From: Clostridioides sp. ES-S-0054-01
GTDB taxonomy: Bacteria; Bacillota; Clostridia; Peptostreptococcales; Peptostreptococcaceae
DNA: 64,000 nucleotides
Direction: 5' to 3'
Assembly: GCA_021561035.1 (NCBI GenBank)
Contig: CP067346.1
Span: 2,573,001-2,637,000 of the forward strand
Shown here: positions 26,197-35,412 of the stretch, piece after piece
Numbering within the stretch: the stretch's first letter is position 1
Layout of the letters: the number at the start of each line of letters is the position of its first letter
Notes under the pieces: generated by a model
What the model was told of the DNA's origin: nothing
The model's input: the letters and a program-made list of their open reading frames with translations, nothing else
Databases searched by the model: none
Program-made: the position numbers and the translations under genes

Positions 26197-26835
26197 ATGA
26201 GTATAATTACAAAAATAGAACAACAAAAAAGAAAGGATGATAGAGTTAATATTTATGTAGATGATAAATTTTTTATTGCTATATTTAAAGAACTTGTTTA
26301 TACATTTAATTTAAAAAAAGGGGATGAAATAAATGAGGAGGAATTAAAAACCATTTTAGATGATGAGATGTATATAAAAGCTAAAAATAAAGCACTAAAC
26401 ATTTTATCCCATGCTGACCAATCTGAAAAAAAAATAAAAGAAAAGCTATCAGTAGAATTTGATGAAAACATAATTGAGAGGGTTATGGATTTTCTTAAAA
26501 GTTATAATCTAATAAATGATAGCATATTAGCTCAAAAAATAGTTAACACAAACGTTAACTTAAATAAATGTGGTAAAAATAGAATTAAGCAAAACCTATA
26601 TAATAAAGGTATCAATAGAAGTACAATTGATGAAGCAGTATCTGAATTAGATAAGGATATTGAATTTGAAAATGCTATGTATCTAGCAAAAAAAAGATTT
26701 GAAAGGGTAAAGAAAGAAGATAAAAAGAAAATATATCAAAAAATTTCTCAACATCTTTCCTATAAAGGCTTTGATTATGATATTATTAAAAGAGTTTTGA
26801 ACAAACTTTTAAATTTTGATGAATACGATATATAA
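26197..26835 (+). CDS. recX: Regulatory protein RecX
   Basis: This 212-residue RecX family protein modulates RecA filaments. It has the tandem three-helix repeats of the family: ALNILSHADQSEKKIKEKL, VMDFLKSYNLINDSILAQ, CGKNRIKQNLYNKGI and RFERVKKEDKKKIYQKIS with HLSYKGFDYDII. GGAGG precedes the ATG. recA is not adjacent. A 27-codon membrane peptide gene follows 24 bases downstream and is probably co-transcribed. Confidence 0.9.
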   Translation: MSIITKIEQQKRKDDRVNIYVDDKFFIAIFKELVYTFNLKKGDEINEEELKTILDDEMYIKAKNKALNILSHADQSEKKIKEKLSVEFDENIIERVMDFLKSYNLINDSILAQKIVNTNVNLNKCGKNRIKQNLYNKGINRSTIDEAVSELDKDIEFENAMYLAKKRFERVKKEDKKKIYQKISQHLSYKGFDYDIIKRVLNKLLNFDEYDI

Positions 26836-26859
26836 GTGTAAATACTAAGGAGGTAAATT

Positions 26860-26943
26860 ATGAAATTAATTATTGGTGTTTTAAGCTTTTTATTAGGATT
26901 ATATAATATATATCAATTATATAGAGAAGATAGTATGAGATAA
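26860..26943 (+). CDS. 27-residue single-pass membrane peptide
   Basis: ATG 26860 is preceded by AAGGAGGT with ideal spacing and opens a 27-codon frame: MKLIIGVLSFLLGLYNIYQL, then YREDSMR and TAA. Residues 3-20 form one hydrophobic helix and the C-terminus is charged. It lies between recX and the branching enzyme gene, 24 bases after recX and 44 bases before the latter. The strong ribosome site and peptide architecture argue that it is translated. Function unknown; small membrane peptides often modulate a neighbouring membrane protein, but none is encoded next to it. Confidence 0.6.
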   Translation: MKLIIGVLSFLLGLYNIYQLYREDSMR

Positions 26944-26987
26944 ATATTATTTTTTAGATGTAATATTTATTATGGAGGAGAAATAAA

Positions 26988-28991
26988 ATGAAAAGTCAAA
27001 AAAAATTTAAAATTTTAGACATTGATGTATACTTACAACCATTTGAATCTGACATAAAAAAACGAATGAAACATTATGAAGATGTTAAAGCAAAACTATT
27101 AACCAACTATAAAGATTTTAATTCTTTTGCAAATGCTCATCTTTATTATGGCTTTCATCAAACAAATGATGGATGGTTTTACAGAGAATGGGCTCCAAAT
27201 GCAGATAGTTTATCATTAATTGGTGACTTTAATAATTGGAATAGAAAATCTCATCTTCTAAAAAAAATTGGTTCTGGTAATTGGGAAATATTTATTCCTG
27301 GTCAAAATAGCTTGCCTCACAAATCAGAGGTAAAGCTACAAGTTACTGCAAATGGAAAAACATTTGACCGTATACCATTATATATAAAAAGAGTAATTCA
27401 AAAAGATTTTGGTGGATTTAATGGACAAATATGGCAACCAAAGACTCCATTTATCTGGACTGACAATGATTTTGACTTAAAAAACATAACTTCTCCACTA
27501 ATCTATGAATGTCATATAGGTATGTCTACTGAAAGCGAATCTATTGGAACTTATAATGAATTTACTGAAAAAATACTTCCTAAGATAAAAAAAGCTGGCT
27601 ACAATACCATTCAGCTTATGGCTATTATGGAGCATCCATATTATGCATCTTTTGGGTATCAAGTTTCAAACTTTTATGCAATCTCCTCTAGGTTTGGTAC
27701 TCCTGAAGACTTAAAAAATCTCATAAATACTGCTCATTCTATGGGAATTGCTGTTTTATTAGATTTAGTTCATTCTCATGCTGTAAAGAATACTTTGGAG
27801 GGAATAAATGAGTTTGATGGAAGTGAACATCAATTCTTCCATTCAGGTTCAAAGGGAAATCATCCTGCTTGGGGTACAAAGCTCTTTAACTATGGTAAAC
27901 CTGAGGTAATACATTTTTTGCTTTCAAATATAAAATTTTGGTTACATGAGTACCATTTTGATGGTTTTAGGTTTGATGGTGTAACTTCAATGTTGTATCA
28001 TAACCACGGTCTTGGAGTTTCATTTGATAGTTATGAAAAATATTTTAGTATGAATACAGATATTGAAGCTATAACATATCTCCAATTTGCAAATGAATTG
28101 ATAAAAGAAATTAAACCTAATTCAATAAGTATCGCAGAAGATATGAGCGGAATGCCTGGTATGTGTATACCTATAAAAGATGGCGGAATTGGATTTGACT
28201 ATAGACTTGCAATGGGAGTGCCTGATTTTTGGATAAAAACTATTTCTAACTTATCTGATGAAAACTGGGATTTGGGTAAAATGTGGTATGAGCTTACAAC
28301 TAGACGTCCTGGTGAAAAAAATATAGGATATTGTGAATCTCATGACCAAGCATTGGTTGGCGATAAAACAATTATTTTTTGGTTAGCTGACAAGGAAATG
28401 TACTGGAACATGGAAATAAACTCAAATAATCATGTTATCAATAGAGCAATGTCTCTTATTAAACTAATTAAATTAATAACTTTTTCTCTAGCAGGTGAAG
28501 GGTATCTAAATTTTATGGGAAATGAATTTGGGCATCCTGAATGGATTGATTTTCCACGAGAAGGCAATAATTGGAGCTATAAGTATGCCAGAAGACAATG
28601 GAGCCTTTCAGGAGATAACAACTTAAAGTATAAACAATTATTAAGTTTTGATAAATCTATGCTCGAACTTACAAAATACAGTGATATTTTTATCCAAAAT
28701 AGTCATGAACTTATACATATGGATAATGATAAAAAGATTTTGGTGTACAGTAAGGGCAAATATTTATTTATATTTAATTTCCACCCTAATCTAATACAAT
28801 CAGTTGATATTTCAAAGTTTCAAAATACAAACTACAAAACGATATTAAATACTGATATGGTAGAGTTTGGAGGAAACACAAAAAAAGAAAACTTAAGAGA
28901 TTATGATGTATACTTTAGCTCAACTCCTCCTTCTTCTAAAATGCCTATTGCCTCTCGTACAGCAATAGTACTTTTAGATAATGGTATTTAA
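26988..28991 (+). CDS. glgB: 1,4-alpha-glucan branching enzyme, GH13
   Basis: This 667-residue branching enzyme makes alpha-1,6 branches in glycogen. It has a CBM48 N-terminal domain (residues ~50-150, DGWFYREWAPNADSLSLIG), a GH13 barrel with nucleophile D330 in FDGFRFDGVTSM, acid/base E384 in SIAEDMSG, and ESHDQ for the third carboxylate. A C-terminal all-beta domain ends the protein. The layout resembles the GH13_8 group shared with eukaryotes rather than the bacterial ~630-residue GH13_9 GlgB. No glgC, glgA or glgP is adjacent, so it is separate from a glycogen operon. GGAGGAG precedes the ATG. Confidence 0.87.
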   Translation: MKSQKKFKILDIDVYLQPFESDIKKRMKHYEDVKAKLLTNYKDFNSFANAHLYYGFHQTNDGWFYREWAPNADSLSLIGDFNNWNRKSHLLKKIGSGNWEIFIPGQNSLPHKSEVKLQVTANGKTFDRIPLYIKRVIQKDFGGFNGQIWQPKTPFIWTDNDFDLKNITSPLIYECHIGMSTESESIGTYNEFTEKILPKIKKAGYNTIQLMAIMEHPYYASFGYQVSNFYAISSRFGTPEDLKNLINTAHSMGIAVLLDLVHSHAVKNTLEGINEFDGSEHQFFHSGSKGNHPAWGTKLFNYGKPEVIHFLLSNIKFWLHEYHFDGFRFDGVTSMLYHNHGLGVSFDSYEKYFSMNTDIEAITYLQFANELIKEIKPNSISIAEDMSGMPGMCIPIKDGGIGFDYRLAMGVPDFWIKTISNLSDENWDLGKMWYELTTRRPGEKNIGYCESHDQALVGDKTIIFWLADKEMYWNMEINSNNHVINRAMSLIKLIKLITFSLAGEGYLNFMGNEFGHPEWIDFPREGNNWSYKYARRQWSLSGDNNLKYKQLLSFDKSMLELTKYSDIFIQNSHELIHMDNDKKILVYSKGKYLFIFNFHPNLIQSVDISKFQNTNYKTILNTDMVEFGGNTKKENLRDYDVYFSSTPPSSKMPIASRTAIVLLDNGI

Positions 28992-29343
28992 ATATGAGCC
29001 AAATATATTAGGAAACTGCAAATGTAGTCCAGTATAAGGCAAAAAAATAAAATAATGAAAGCATGGCAATATACCTGTTCAACATGCTAAAAAGACACAT
29101 TGACAAATCAGTATTAAGCCTTTTAGCTCCCGAATATGACATTATGATAATCCACACTCTAACAGTTTGTTGGTTTTTCTAGTATATAACACTCATATTA
29201 AAATAAACACTAAAAGCCAAATAACAATTTAAATACAAAATGTTATTTGGCTAATTTGGTTTAATACTATTTAACTATCTTTTACATTCAGTTCTATAAT
29301 TTCCAACTTTTAATTTGTGGTATTATATTCATCTTAACAGTTC
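28992..29343. other. Intergenic region with bidirectional terminator
   Basis: This stretch follows glgB. It holds a bidirectional terminator at 29215-29252 and one minus-strand frame of 44 codons (29008-29142) without a convincing ribosome site. I see no other gene. Confidence 0.5.
29215..29256. terminator. Bidirectional terminator
   Basis: A perfect 12-bp stem, AGCCAAATAACA (29215-29226) with its complement (29241-29252), has a 14-base loop. T-rich sequence follows on both sides (TAATTTGGTTT on plus, TTTTAGTGTTTATTTT on minus). Confidence 0.75.
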
Positions 29344-29481
29344 CTAAATACTCAAGCCACCATTTATAGATATTGGTAATCTTATATTTATAAATTTAGT
29401 TGCAATAAATACTAATGCTATTAATAGGGAAGTTTCCAGCATGTCTTTCGTTGTAAATTTTTGCTTAGTTGTAACTTCCAT
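29344..29481 (-). pseudogene. Truncated ECF-transporter S component
   Basis: From ATG 29481 a 45-codon frame reads MEVTTKQKFTTKDMLETSLL, then IALVFIATKFINIRLP, ISINGGLSI and TAG. This is the N-terminus and first membrane helix of energy-coupling-factor S components, where GGL followed by LGT is typical. After the stop the codons TTA GGA ACT GTT (LGTV) appear in another frame, as if a base or codon had been lost, and the remaining ~140 residues are missing. A GGGG tract precedes the ATG. It lies 18 bases downstream of the class V aminotransferase stop. Substrate class cannot be assigned. Confidence 0.6.
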
Positions 29482-29499
29482 GCTATATACCCCTATCTA

Positions 29500-30642
29500 T
29501 TAAAAATAATACTTATTAAATAAGTTTAACAAATTTCCATTTCCTTTAAATCCTAATGCATTTAAACTTTTATCCAAAACATTTAATACATGCTCTATTT
29601 TATTTAAATTTGCATTTTCTCCCATATGACCTATTCTTAAAATAGTATCCATATATTGATTTAGTGATGTTGCAACAAGTGTATTATAATTTTTAAGCAT
29701 GTAATCAGTAAGCTTTAAAGCTCCTATACTTTCAGGAATTTTTATAGCTGTAACTGTGTTAGAATACCCTTCTTCTAAAAATAATTCTAGACCATATTCC
29801 TCAATAGCTTTTCTAACACTATAAGCTATTTTTTCATGTCTATTTAATACGTTTTCTATTCCTTCTTCTAATATATTATCAAGTGCTTTATCAAGCCCCA
29901 TTATGTCACTTATTGGCATCGTGTAAGGGAAGTATTTTTTTTCATAATAGCCTTCCCATATATTTAAATTACAATAAAAACCTATTACATCAGTTTTTCT
30001 ATTTTTTATACAATTTTTTGCATCCTGACTTATTCCAATTATAGTAAGTCCTGCTGGTGCAGAAATAGCTTTTTGTGAACCACCTAATATTATATCTATT
30101 TTAGATTCATCTACACTTAATCTTTCTCCTACCATACCTGCTACAGAATCAACTACAGTTAATATTCCATATTCCTTAAGTAATGGACATATTTTGCTTA
30201 CATCATTTAATACACCAGTTGGAGTATCACAATGCACTACTGTTGCATATTTAAAATTACTATCCTTATCTAAAAATGCTTTCAATTCATCAATATCTAT
30301 ACTTTTAGTATATTCACTTGAAAAAAGCACATGCTCCCCACCATACATTGTTACAAAATCTTTAAAACCTTCTCCATATATACCATTGTCAATTACAAGT
30401 ACTCTATCTCCTTTTTCGGTAAGTGATGCACATGCTGCTTCAAGCCCTAATATTCCTTCACCACTCAATATGTAAACATCGTTTTTTGTTCCAACTATAT
30501 TGCCAAACTTCTCGCATGTCTTTTTATAAAATTCAACAAAATCAATATCTATATCTGGATTTGTTGTTTTTTCTGCTCTTGCTAATCTTACATTTTCCCT
30601 AGTTTCAGTTGGTCCTGGTGCATAATTAATCTTCTTATTCAT
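29500..30642 (-). CDS. Class V PLP aminotransferase, alanine-glyoxylate type
   Basis: This 380-residue fold-type I aminotransferase belongs to the serine-pyruvate/alanine-glyoxylate (AGXT/PucG) group. It opens with YAPGPTETRENV (family start with the PGPT motif). SGEGILGLEAA binds the PLP phosphate, VVDSVAGMVGE carries the PLP-stacking Asp, and the PLP lysine is K191 in GGSQKAISAPAG. C-terminal LRIGHMGE is conserved in the family. The real substrate pair is not determinable; 2-aminoethylphosphonate transaminase is less likely because no phosphonate genes are nearby. It was probably co-transcribed with the now-truncated ECF S gene. Confidence 0.83.
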   Translation of the reverse strand: MNKKINYAPGPTETRENVRLARAEKTTNPDIDIDFVEFYKKTCEKFGNIVGTKNDVYILSGEGILGLEAACASLTEKGDRVLVIDNGIYGEGFKDFVTMYGGEHVLFSSEYTKSIDIDELKAFLDKDSNFKYATVVHCDTPTGVLNDVSKICPLLKEYGILTVVDSVAGMVGERLSVDESKIDIILGGSQKAISAPAGLTIIGISQDAKNCIKNRKTDVIGFYCNLNIWEGYYEKKYFPYTMPISDIMGLDKALDNILEEGIENVLNRHEKIAYSVRKAIEEYGLELFLEEGYSNTVTAIKIPESIGALKLTDYMLKNYNTLVATSLNQYMDTILRIGHMGENANLNKIEHVLNVLDKSLNALGFKGNGNLLNLFNKYYF

Positions 30643-30794
30643 ATATATCAGCTCCTATTTATTTTCTATACGATTATTATACAAAATTTTCATTTTATAT
30701 GGTACAATTTTATACTTTTTTAGAATTGTACCGATACATTTTCTAACATGAATAATATCAGTCTATTAGATATATTATTGTTTACATAATAAAA

Positions 30795-30830
30795 TACAGA
30801 GCAAACATCAGTTTAAATTGTTTGCTCCGT
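30795..30830 (-). terminator. Hairpin after ABC exporter operon
   Basis: GAGCAAAC (30799-30806) pairs with GTTTGCTC (30820-30827). On the minus strand TGTATTTTATTA follows, a weak T-rich tail about 95 bases after the permease stop. Confidence 0.5.
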
Positions 30831-30921
30831 GACTATACTTTAACCTATTTAATTATGAATCTCTTTAACTATATTTTTTATATGCTTTTTTCTAGTTAAA
30901 CTAACCATAAATATTTGCATT

Positions 30922-33309
30922 TTATTCACTGTATCTTACTCTATCAATAAGAGATTCTTTATTAAAACTTCGTCCTATCAAATAAATTGTTATAAATTGA
31001 GCTATAAGAATACACACAATCATCAACAAGATTGGTACTATTGGCAAAGAATATGTTGCATAAGATAATCCAGTCTTTTTTAGAAGTATAACAGCAATAT
31101 ACCCTAATATACCTCCAAATAAAATACTTCCTATCATCATTCCAGAAGTGTAATACATTGACTCTGAATTAAGCATTTTCACTAGTTGTTTATTAGTAAG
31201 ACCAATAGCTTGAAGCATGCCAAGCTCTTTTTTTCTAGTAACTATGCTAGTTATCATTGTGTTGACAAGATTCATAAATCCAATCACACCTATTATGCCT
31301 GTTAGCGTGTATCCCATTATCTTTATAAATGAAATAGTAGCCTTATTTGACTCAATTCTACTATCTATAAAATCGGTCTCTAAAAATCCATTATTTTTAG
31401 CAATCTTCTTGATACTATCTTTGATTTCTTGATACTTTCCTTCTTCTGTATATATTCCCAAGCTACTAGTTGAATCGTATTTCAAAGTTCTATCAATAAA
31501 ATCTTTCCCTATGCCAAAACTTGGAACTCCCATAGCTATTGCTTGAACTTTAAATTCTTTTTTTATCTTTTTATCTCCATCATATAAAGTTAATCTTATT
31601 TTATCTCCTGCTTTTACTCCCATTTCCTTTGCTGTATCAACATGAGTAATTACTATTTCATCTCCAGTTTGCAGTCTTTCAAGATTTACTTTTCCATCTA
31701 TTAGATTCTTATTTAATGATTTTACATCATTTTCATTTATACTTTGTAAAAGGTCATACTTAAATTCAACATCATAATCCTCCATACCAATTTTTACACT
31801 TCTTGCAGACTCTATTCTTTTAATTCCTTTCATGTTCTTTATTTGATTAAAAAAAACTTTACTTAGAGGATTATCCATTTGTAAAATATTTAAATTATTT
31901 TTAGGGTTTTTATCACTGTCCATTTCATAGCCAGATAGTCTAACTTCTATATCATAAGGAAAGTGTTCTCTTGCCATCTTCTCAGCATCAAAACTTTCTA
32001 AAGCAGTTGATACTGTTATAAATATAGTTCCACTAAGTATAAGTGATGCCAATGTCATGTAAGTACGTTTTTTATTTCTTTCTAAATTGGCATGTGATAA
32101 TCTCTTTAGATTTATATTTTTATATCCTTTTCTCTTACTCTTATTACTTATTTTATTTCCTGTATATCTTACTGCGTCAACAATGGATACTTTTGATGCT
32201 ACTTTCATTGGTTTTAAAAGTGATAAAACAACAGATATAAAGCTTATTACCACAACCGATAATATAACTGGTAATCGTGATGATTTTACATCTATATCCA
32301 TAAATGATTTTATTATAATATTTGCAAGTACATAGCCTAAAATTATTCCTATTGGTATTGCTATTCCGGCTAATATAAACCCTTCCTTAAACACTATATT
32401 TTTTATTTGTTTCTTAGTTGCACCAATTGCTCTAAGTTTTCCAAATTCTTGAACTTTTGTAACTATTGAAATATAAAATATATTGTATATTACTAAAATA
32501 CTAGATAATACAATTACTAATCCTACAAAACCTCCACCCATAATCGTTTCCATATCTGGTTTTAAAGCATTTATATAATTTTCATTTACAGCAGTATTAA
32601 TAGTATCAAGTCCTATATCATTAGCAATTTTATCTAATTTTTCTTTTGCTTGCTCTATTGATAAATTACTTTTATCATTAAATTTTACATAAATATTAAA
32701 ATCTTCTTGTGACATATCTCTAGTATTTCTCATATATAATTCTGATATAATAGCATAATAATATTTACCTGCTTCAGATATTTCGCTAGTTTTTAAGATT
32801 CCACTTATAACGAACTCTTTTTCAATTTTTTTATCATTTTTATAGTCATTATAAGATATTTTTATCTTTTCACCTAAGTCTTTATTTTTATAACCAAGTG
32901 CCTTTAAAGCTCCACTATCTAACACAATTTCATTCTCTTTTGTTGGCAATTTTCCTTTGATAAGTTCAAAACTATTTAATTTCAAAGCATCTTCATTCAT
33001 GTATGCTAGAGAAATATTTGAATCATCTTCCAGTTTTTCAACACCTACTCCATTCATTTCACCAGTTAATTCAACATCTGCATGATTACTCAATATATCA
33101 GCCTGTTTTTCATCTACATTTGCTAATATACCTTGATAATTACCTGAATACTTTATAGTATTTTCTTTTTGATATGCTCCTGCATCAACAATATAAATTC
33201 CAATAGAAGAAAGCATTAAAGTAGAAAGTATTATAGTGATTATTATTAGAATACTTTTTGATTTATTTTGTTTTAAATTACTTTTTGCTATTTTAGTAGT
33301 ATTAATCAT
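30922..33309 (-). CDS. ABC exporter permease, FtsX/MacB type
   Basis: This 795-residue membrane protein has a signal-anchor TM (from SKSILIIITIILSTLML), a large extracytoplasmic region (~45-255), a first FtsX domain with three TMs (~260-385), a second TM and extracytoplasmic domain (~420-670), and a second FtsX domain (~680-780, MLQAIGLTNKQL). This duplicated layout is that of peptide- or lipoprotein-related LolC/E- and BceB/SalY-like permeases. The start is placed at ATG 33309, which overlaps the stop of the ATPase gene (ATGATTAA) with a GGTTGGTGAT ribosome site. The upstream two-component system probably controls it. The substrate is likely an antimicrobial peptide or surface lipid, by analogy only. 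Confidence 0.85.
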   Translation of the reverse strand: MINTTKIAKSNLKQNKSKSILIIITIILSTLMLSSIGIYIVDAGAYQKENTIKYSGNYQGILANVDEKQADILSNHADVELTGEMNGVGVEKLEDDSNISLAYMNEDALKLNSFELIKGKLPTKENEIVLDSGALKALGYKNKDLGEKIKISYNDYKNDKKIEKEFVISGILKTSEISEAGKYYYAIISELYMRNTRDMSQEDFNIYVKFNDKSNLSIEQAKEKLDKIANDIGLDTINTAVNENYINALKPDMETIMGGGFVGLVIVLSSILVIYNIFYISIVTKVQEFGKLRAIGATKKQIKNIVFKEGFILAGIAIPIGIILGYVLANIIIKSFMDIDVKSSRLPVILSVVVISFISVVLSLLKPMKVASKVSIVDAVRYTGNKISNKSKRKGYKNINLKRLSHANLERNKKRTYMTLASLILSGTIFITVSTALESFDAEKMAREHFPYDIEVRLSGYEMDSDKNPKNNLNILQMDNPLSKVFFNQIKNMKGIKRIESARSVKIGMEDYDVEFKYDLLQSINENDVKSLNKNLIDGKVNLERLQTGDEIVITHVDTAKEMGVKAGDKIRLTLYDGDKKIKKEFKVQAIAMGVPSFGIGKDFIDRTLKYDSTSSLGIYTEEGKYQEIKDSIKKIAKNNGFLETDFIDSRIESNKATISFIKIMGYTLTGIIGVIGFMNLVNTMITSIVTRKKELGMLQAIGLTNKQLVKMLNSESMYYTSGMMIGSILFGGILGYIAVILLKKTGLSYATYSLPIVPILLMIVCILIAQFITIYLIGRSFNKESLIDRVRYSE

Positions 33310-33985
33310 TTTTATCACCAACCTTTGACACCCTGCCATCTTCTATGAATATAACTCTATCAGCCATTTGGGCTATACTGTCATCATGAGTTATCATAAC
33401 TAGAGTTTGACTGTACTTCTTAGACATAGATTTTAATATACTCATAACCTCATCAGATGTTTTAGAATCTAGGTTTCCAGTTGGTTCATCAGCAAGTATT
33501 ATAGCTGGTCTTGTAGCTAATGCTCTTGCTATTGCCACCCTTTGTTGTTGACCACCTGATAATGTATTTGGTAAAACGTCATGTTTATTTTCAAGTCCTA
33601 ATGATTTCAAAAGTTCTTTTATAAAAGATTCATCTACTTCTCTACCATCTAGACCGATTGGCAACACTACATTTTCCCATACATTAAGAGATGGAATTAA
33701 ATTATAGCTTTGAAATATAAACCCTATTTTTCTTCTTCTAAACACAGCTAGTTCTTCTTCTTTTAATGTAAATATATTTTTATTATCTATATACACCTTC
33801 CCAGATGTAGGTATATCAAGACCTCCAATCATATGTAAAAGTGTACTTTTTCCAGAACCTGATTTTCCTATTATTGCAACAAATTCACCTTCATTTATTT
33901 CTAAGTTAACATTGTCCAAAGCTCTTACTAAGTTTTCTCCTTTTCCATAATGCTTTGATAAATTTTCAGTATATAGTATTTTCAT
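33302..33985 (-). CDS. ABC exporter ATP-binding protein
   Basis: This 227-residue ATPase of the LolD/MacB/SalX group powers the FtsX-type permease whose gene overlaps its 3' end. Walker A is GKSGSGKSTLLH (residues ~39-50), the Q-loop is FIFQSYNLIP, the signature is LSGGQQQRVAIARAL, Walker B is ILADEPTGNLDS, and the switch His is in MITHDDSIA. GAGGGGATAATTTT precedes the ATG. Confidence 0.93.
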   Translation of the reverse strand: MKILYTENLSKHYGKGENLVRALDNVNLEINEGEFVAIIGKSGSGKSTLLHMIGGLDIPTSGKVYIDNKNIFTLKEEELAVFRRRKIGFIFQSYNLIPSLNVWENVVLPIGLDGREVDESFIKELLKSLGLENKHDVLPNTLSGGQQQRVAIARALATRPAIILADEPTGNLDSKTSDEVMSILKSMSKKYSQTLVMITHDDSIAQMADRVIFIEDGRVSKVGDKND

Positions 33986-34101
33986 AAAATTATCCCCTCA
34001 TTCTAAGTTATATTACCCCATATTTTATTAATTTTTTATTTCTGGAGCTGTTTATACTTATATAATAAATGTAGAGGCTTACATTTTCCTTTCATTTAAT
34101 A

Positions 34102-35412
34102 TTACATAGTTGTAAGAAACAAAGAAAACTTGCTCCCTATCCCTACTTTTGAAGAAACTATAATATTTCCACCTTGTTCTTCTAAAATCTTTCTACTTAA
34201 ATACAATCCTACCCCACTACCTTCTACAGATTCAATTTCATCAGCAGAACCTCTATAAAAACGTTTAAATATATTATTAAACTCATTTTTTTCAATCCCT
34301 ATGCCATTATCCTCTATTATAATTTTAAAGAAATTAGCAGTTTCTTCTACAGATATATTTATTTCTCCATTTACCTGTGTGTACTTTACAGCATTATCTA
34401 ATACATTAAAAATACTCTCCTCAGTCCACTTTTTATCATGTGGTATAATTCTACTGTTAAATTCATTTAAATTTAATGTTATACTTTTGCTCTTAGCCTT
34501 AGGGGTAACACTTTTTACTGCATTTAGAATAGTATTTTTTATATCATTATCTTCTTTTTTTATGTTTATCATGCTAATTTCTAACCTTGATATGTTCACT
34601 AAAGAATTTATTAAATTTTCTAATTTATTTATAGAAGCCTTATTGGTTAATAAGAACTCGTTGGCTTCATCTTCTTCTAATTTTTCTTCTATAAGTAATG
34701 TATTGTATAATTTTAAGGATGCTAAAGGAGTTTTTAATTGATGGGAAATATCTGTTACTAATGATTTTACACTTTCTTTTTCTTTTTCTAATTTAATAAA
34801 CTTTATCTTTAAACTTCTATTAAGCTCATATAGACAGTTATTTATCTTACTAAATGTACCTTCTTTAAAATACTCATTATATTCTACTAGATAACCAGTT
34901 TCTTCTGACTCAGTAGTGTCCTTCAAGTAGTTTTCTTGTGCCATCTTATCTACTATAAAATAAATTTTACTCAATCTTTTATTTATGTATCTTATAAAAT
35001 AATATATTATACCTATAACTACTATAAACATCATTAAAAAAATAAAAAATGATTCCTTAAAAAAAGATTTTAAGTATAAACTAAAATTTTTATCATTTGA
35101 CATTTTATTTTCCAATCCATAGCCAAATTTCTTAAATGCCTTTTCTCCAGTAGACACCTTACTATAATCGGAATTATAAATAGAATTTACTATATCTATT
35201 TCATCATTAGGATATTTTTCAATCAATATTCCAGCAATATTTTGAGTATTTTTTATTTGATGTTCATACAATTTATGTAATCTGCTATATTCAAAAAGTA
35301 TAAATACAAGGGTTACTATTAGTACAGATAAAACAGAATATACAATAACTCTTCTCATTATATAATCATCTTTCACACTTAAACCATCTTTGAGGTTCAT
35401 ATTTTTTAGCAT
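34102..35412 (-). CDS. Sensor histidine kinase
   Basis: This 436-residue membrane kinase has two TM helices (about residues 20-40 and 120-140) around an ~80-residue extracytoplasmic sensor, then a HAMP-like linker, the H-box DISHQLKTPLASL (phosphorylated His), the N-box NVLDNAVKYT, G1 DNGIGIE, the F-box and G2 GSGVGLYL. The start is ATG 35412, with AAAGGAG eight bases upstream inside the response-regulator gene; the two genes overlap by seven bases. It is followed by an ABC exporter. The sensor domain is larger than that of BceS-type intramembrane kinases, so it may bind a ligand itself. Confidence 0.88.
   Translation of the reverse strand: MLKNMNLKDGLSVKDDYIMRRVIVYSVLSVLIVTLVFILFEYSRLHKLYEHQIKNTQNIAGILIEKYPNDEIDIVNSIYNSDYSKVSTGEKAFKKFGYGLENKMSNDKNFSLYLKSFFKESFFIFLMMFIVVIGIIYYFIRYINKRLSKIYFIVDKMAQENYLKDTTESEETGYLVEYNEYFKEGTFSKINNCLYELNRSLKIKFIKLEKEKESVKSLVTDISHQLKTPLASLKLYNTLLIEEKLEEDEANEFLLTNKASINKLENLINSLVNISRLEISMINIKKEDNDIKNTILNAVKSVTPKAKSKSITLNLNEFNSRIIPHDKKWTEESIFNVLDNAVKYTQVNGEINISVEETANFFKIIIEDNGIGIEKNEFNNIFKRFYRGSADEIESVEGSGVGLYLSRKILEEQGGNIIVSSKVGIGSKFSLFLTTM

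Noticed and set aside
29008-29142. 44-codon minus-strand hydrophobic frame (from ATG 29142)
   Set aside because: Residues look membrane-like, but the ribosome site is poor and the frame follows a stop in AT-rich intergenic DNA. Too weak to call.
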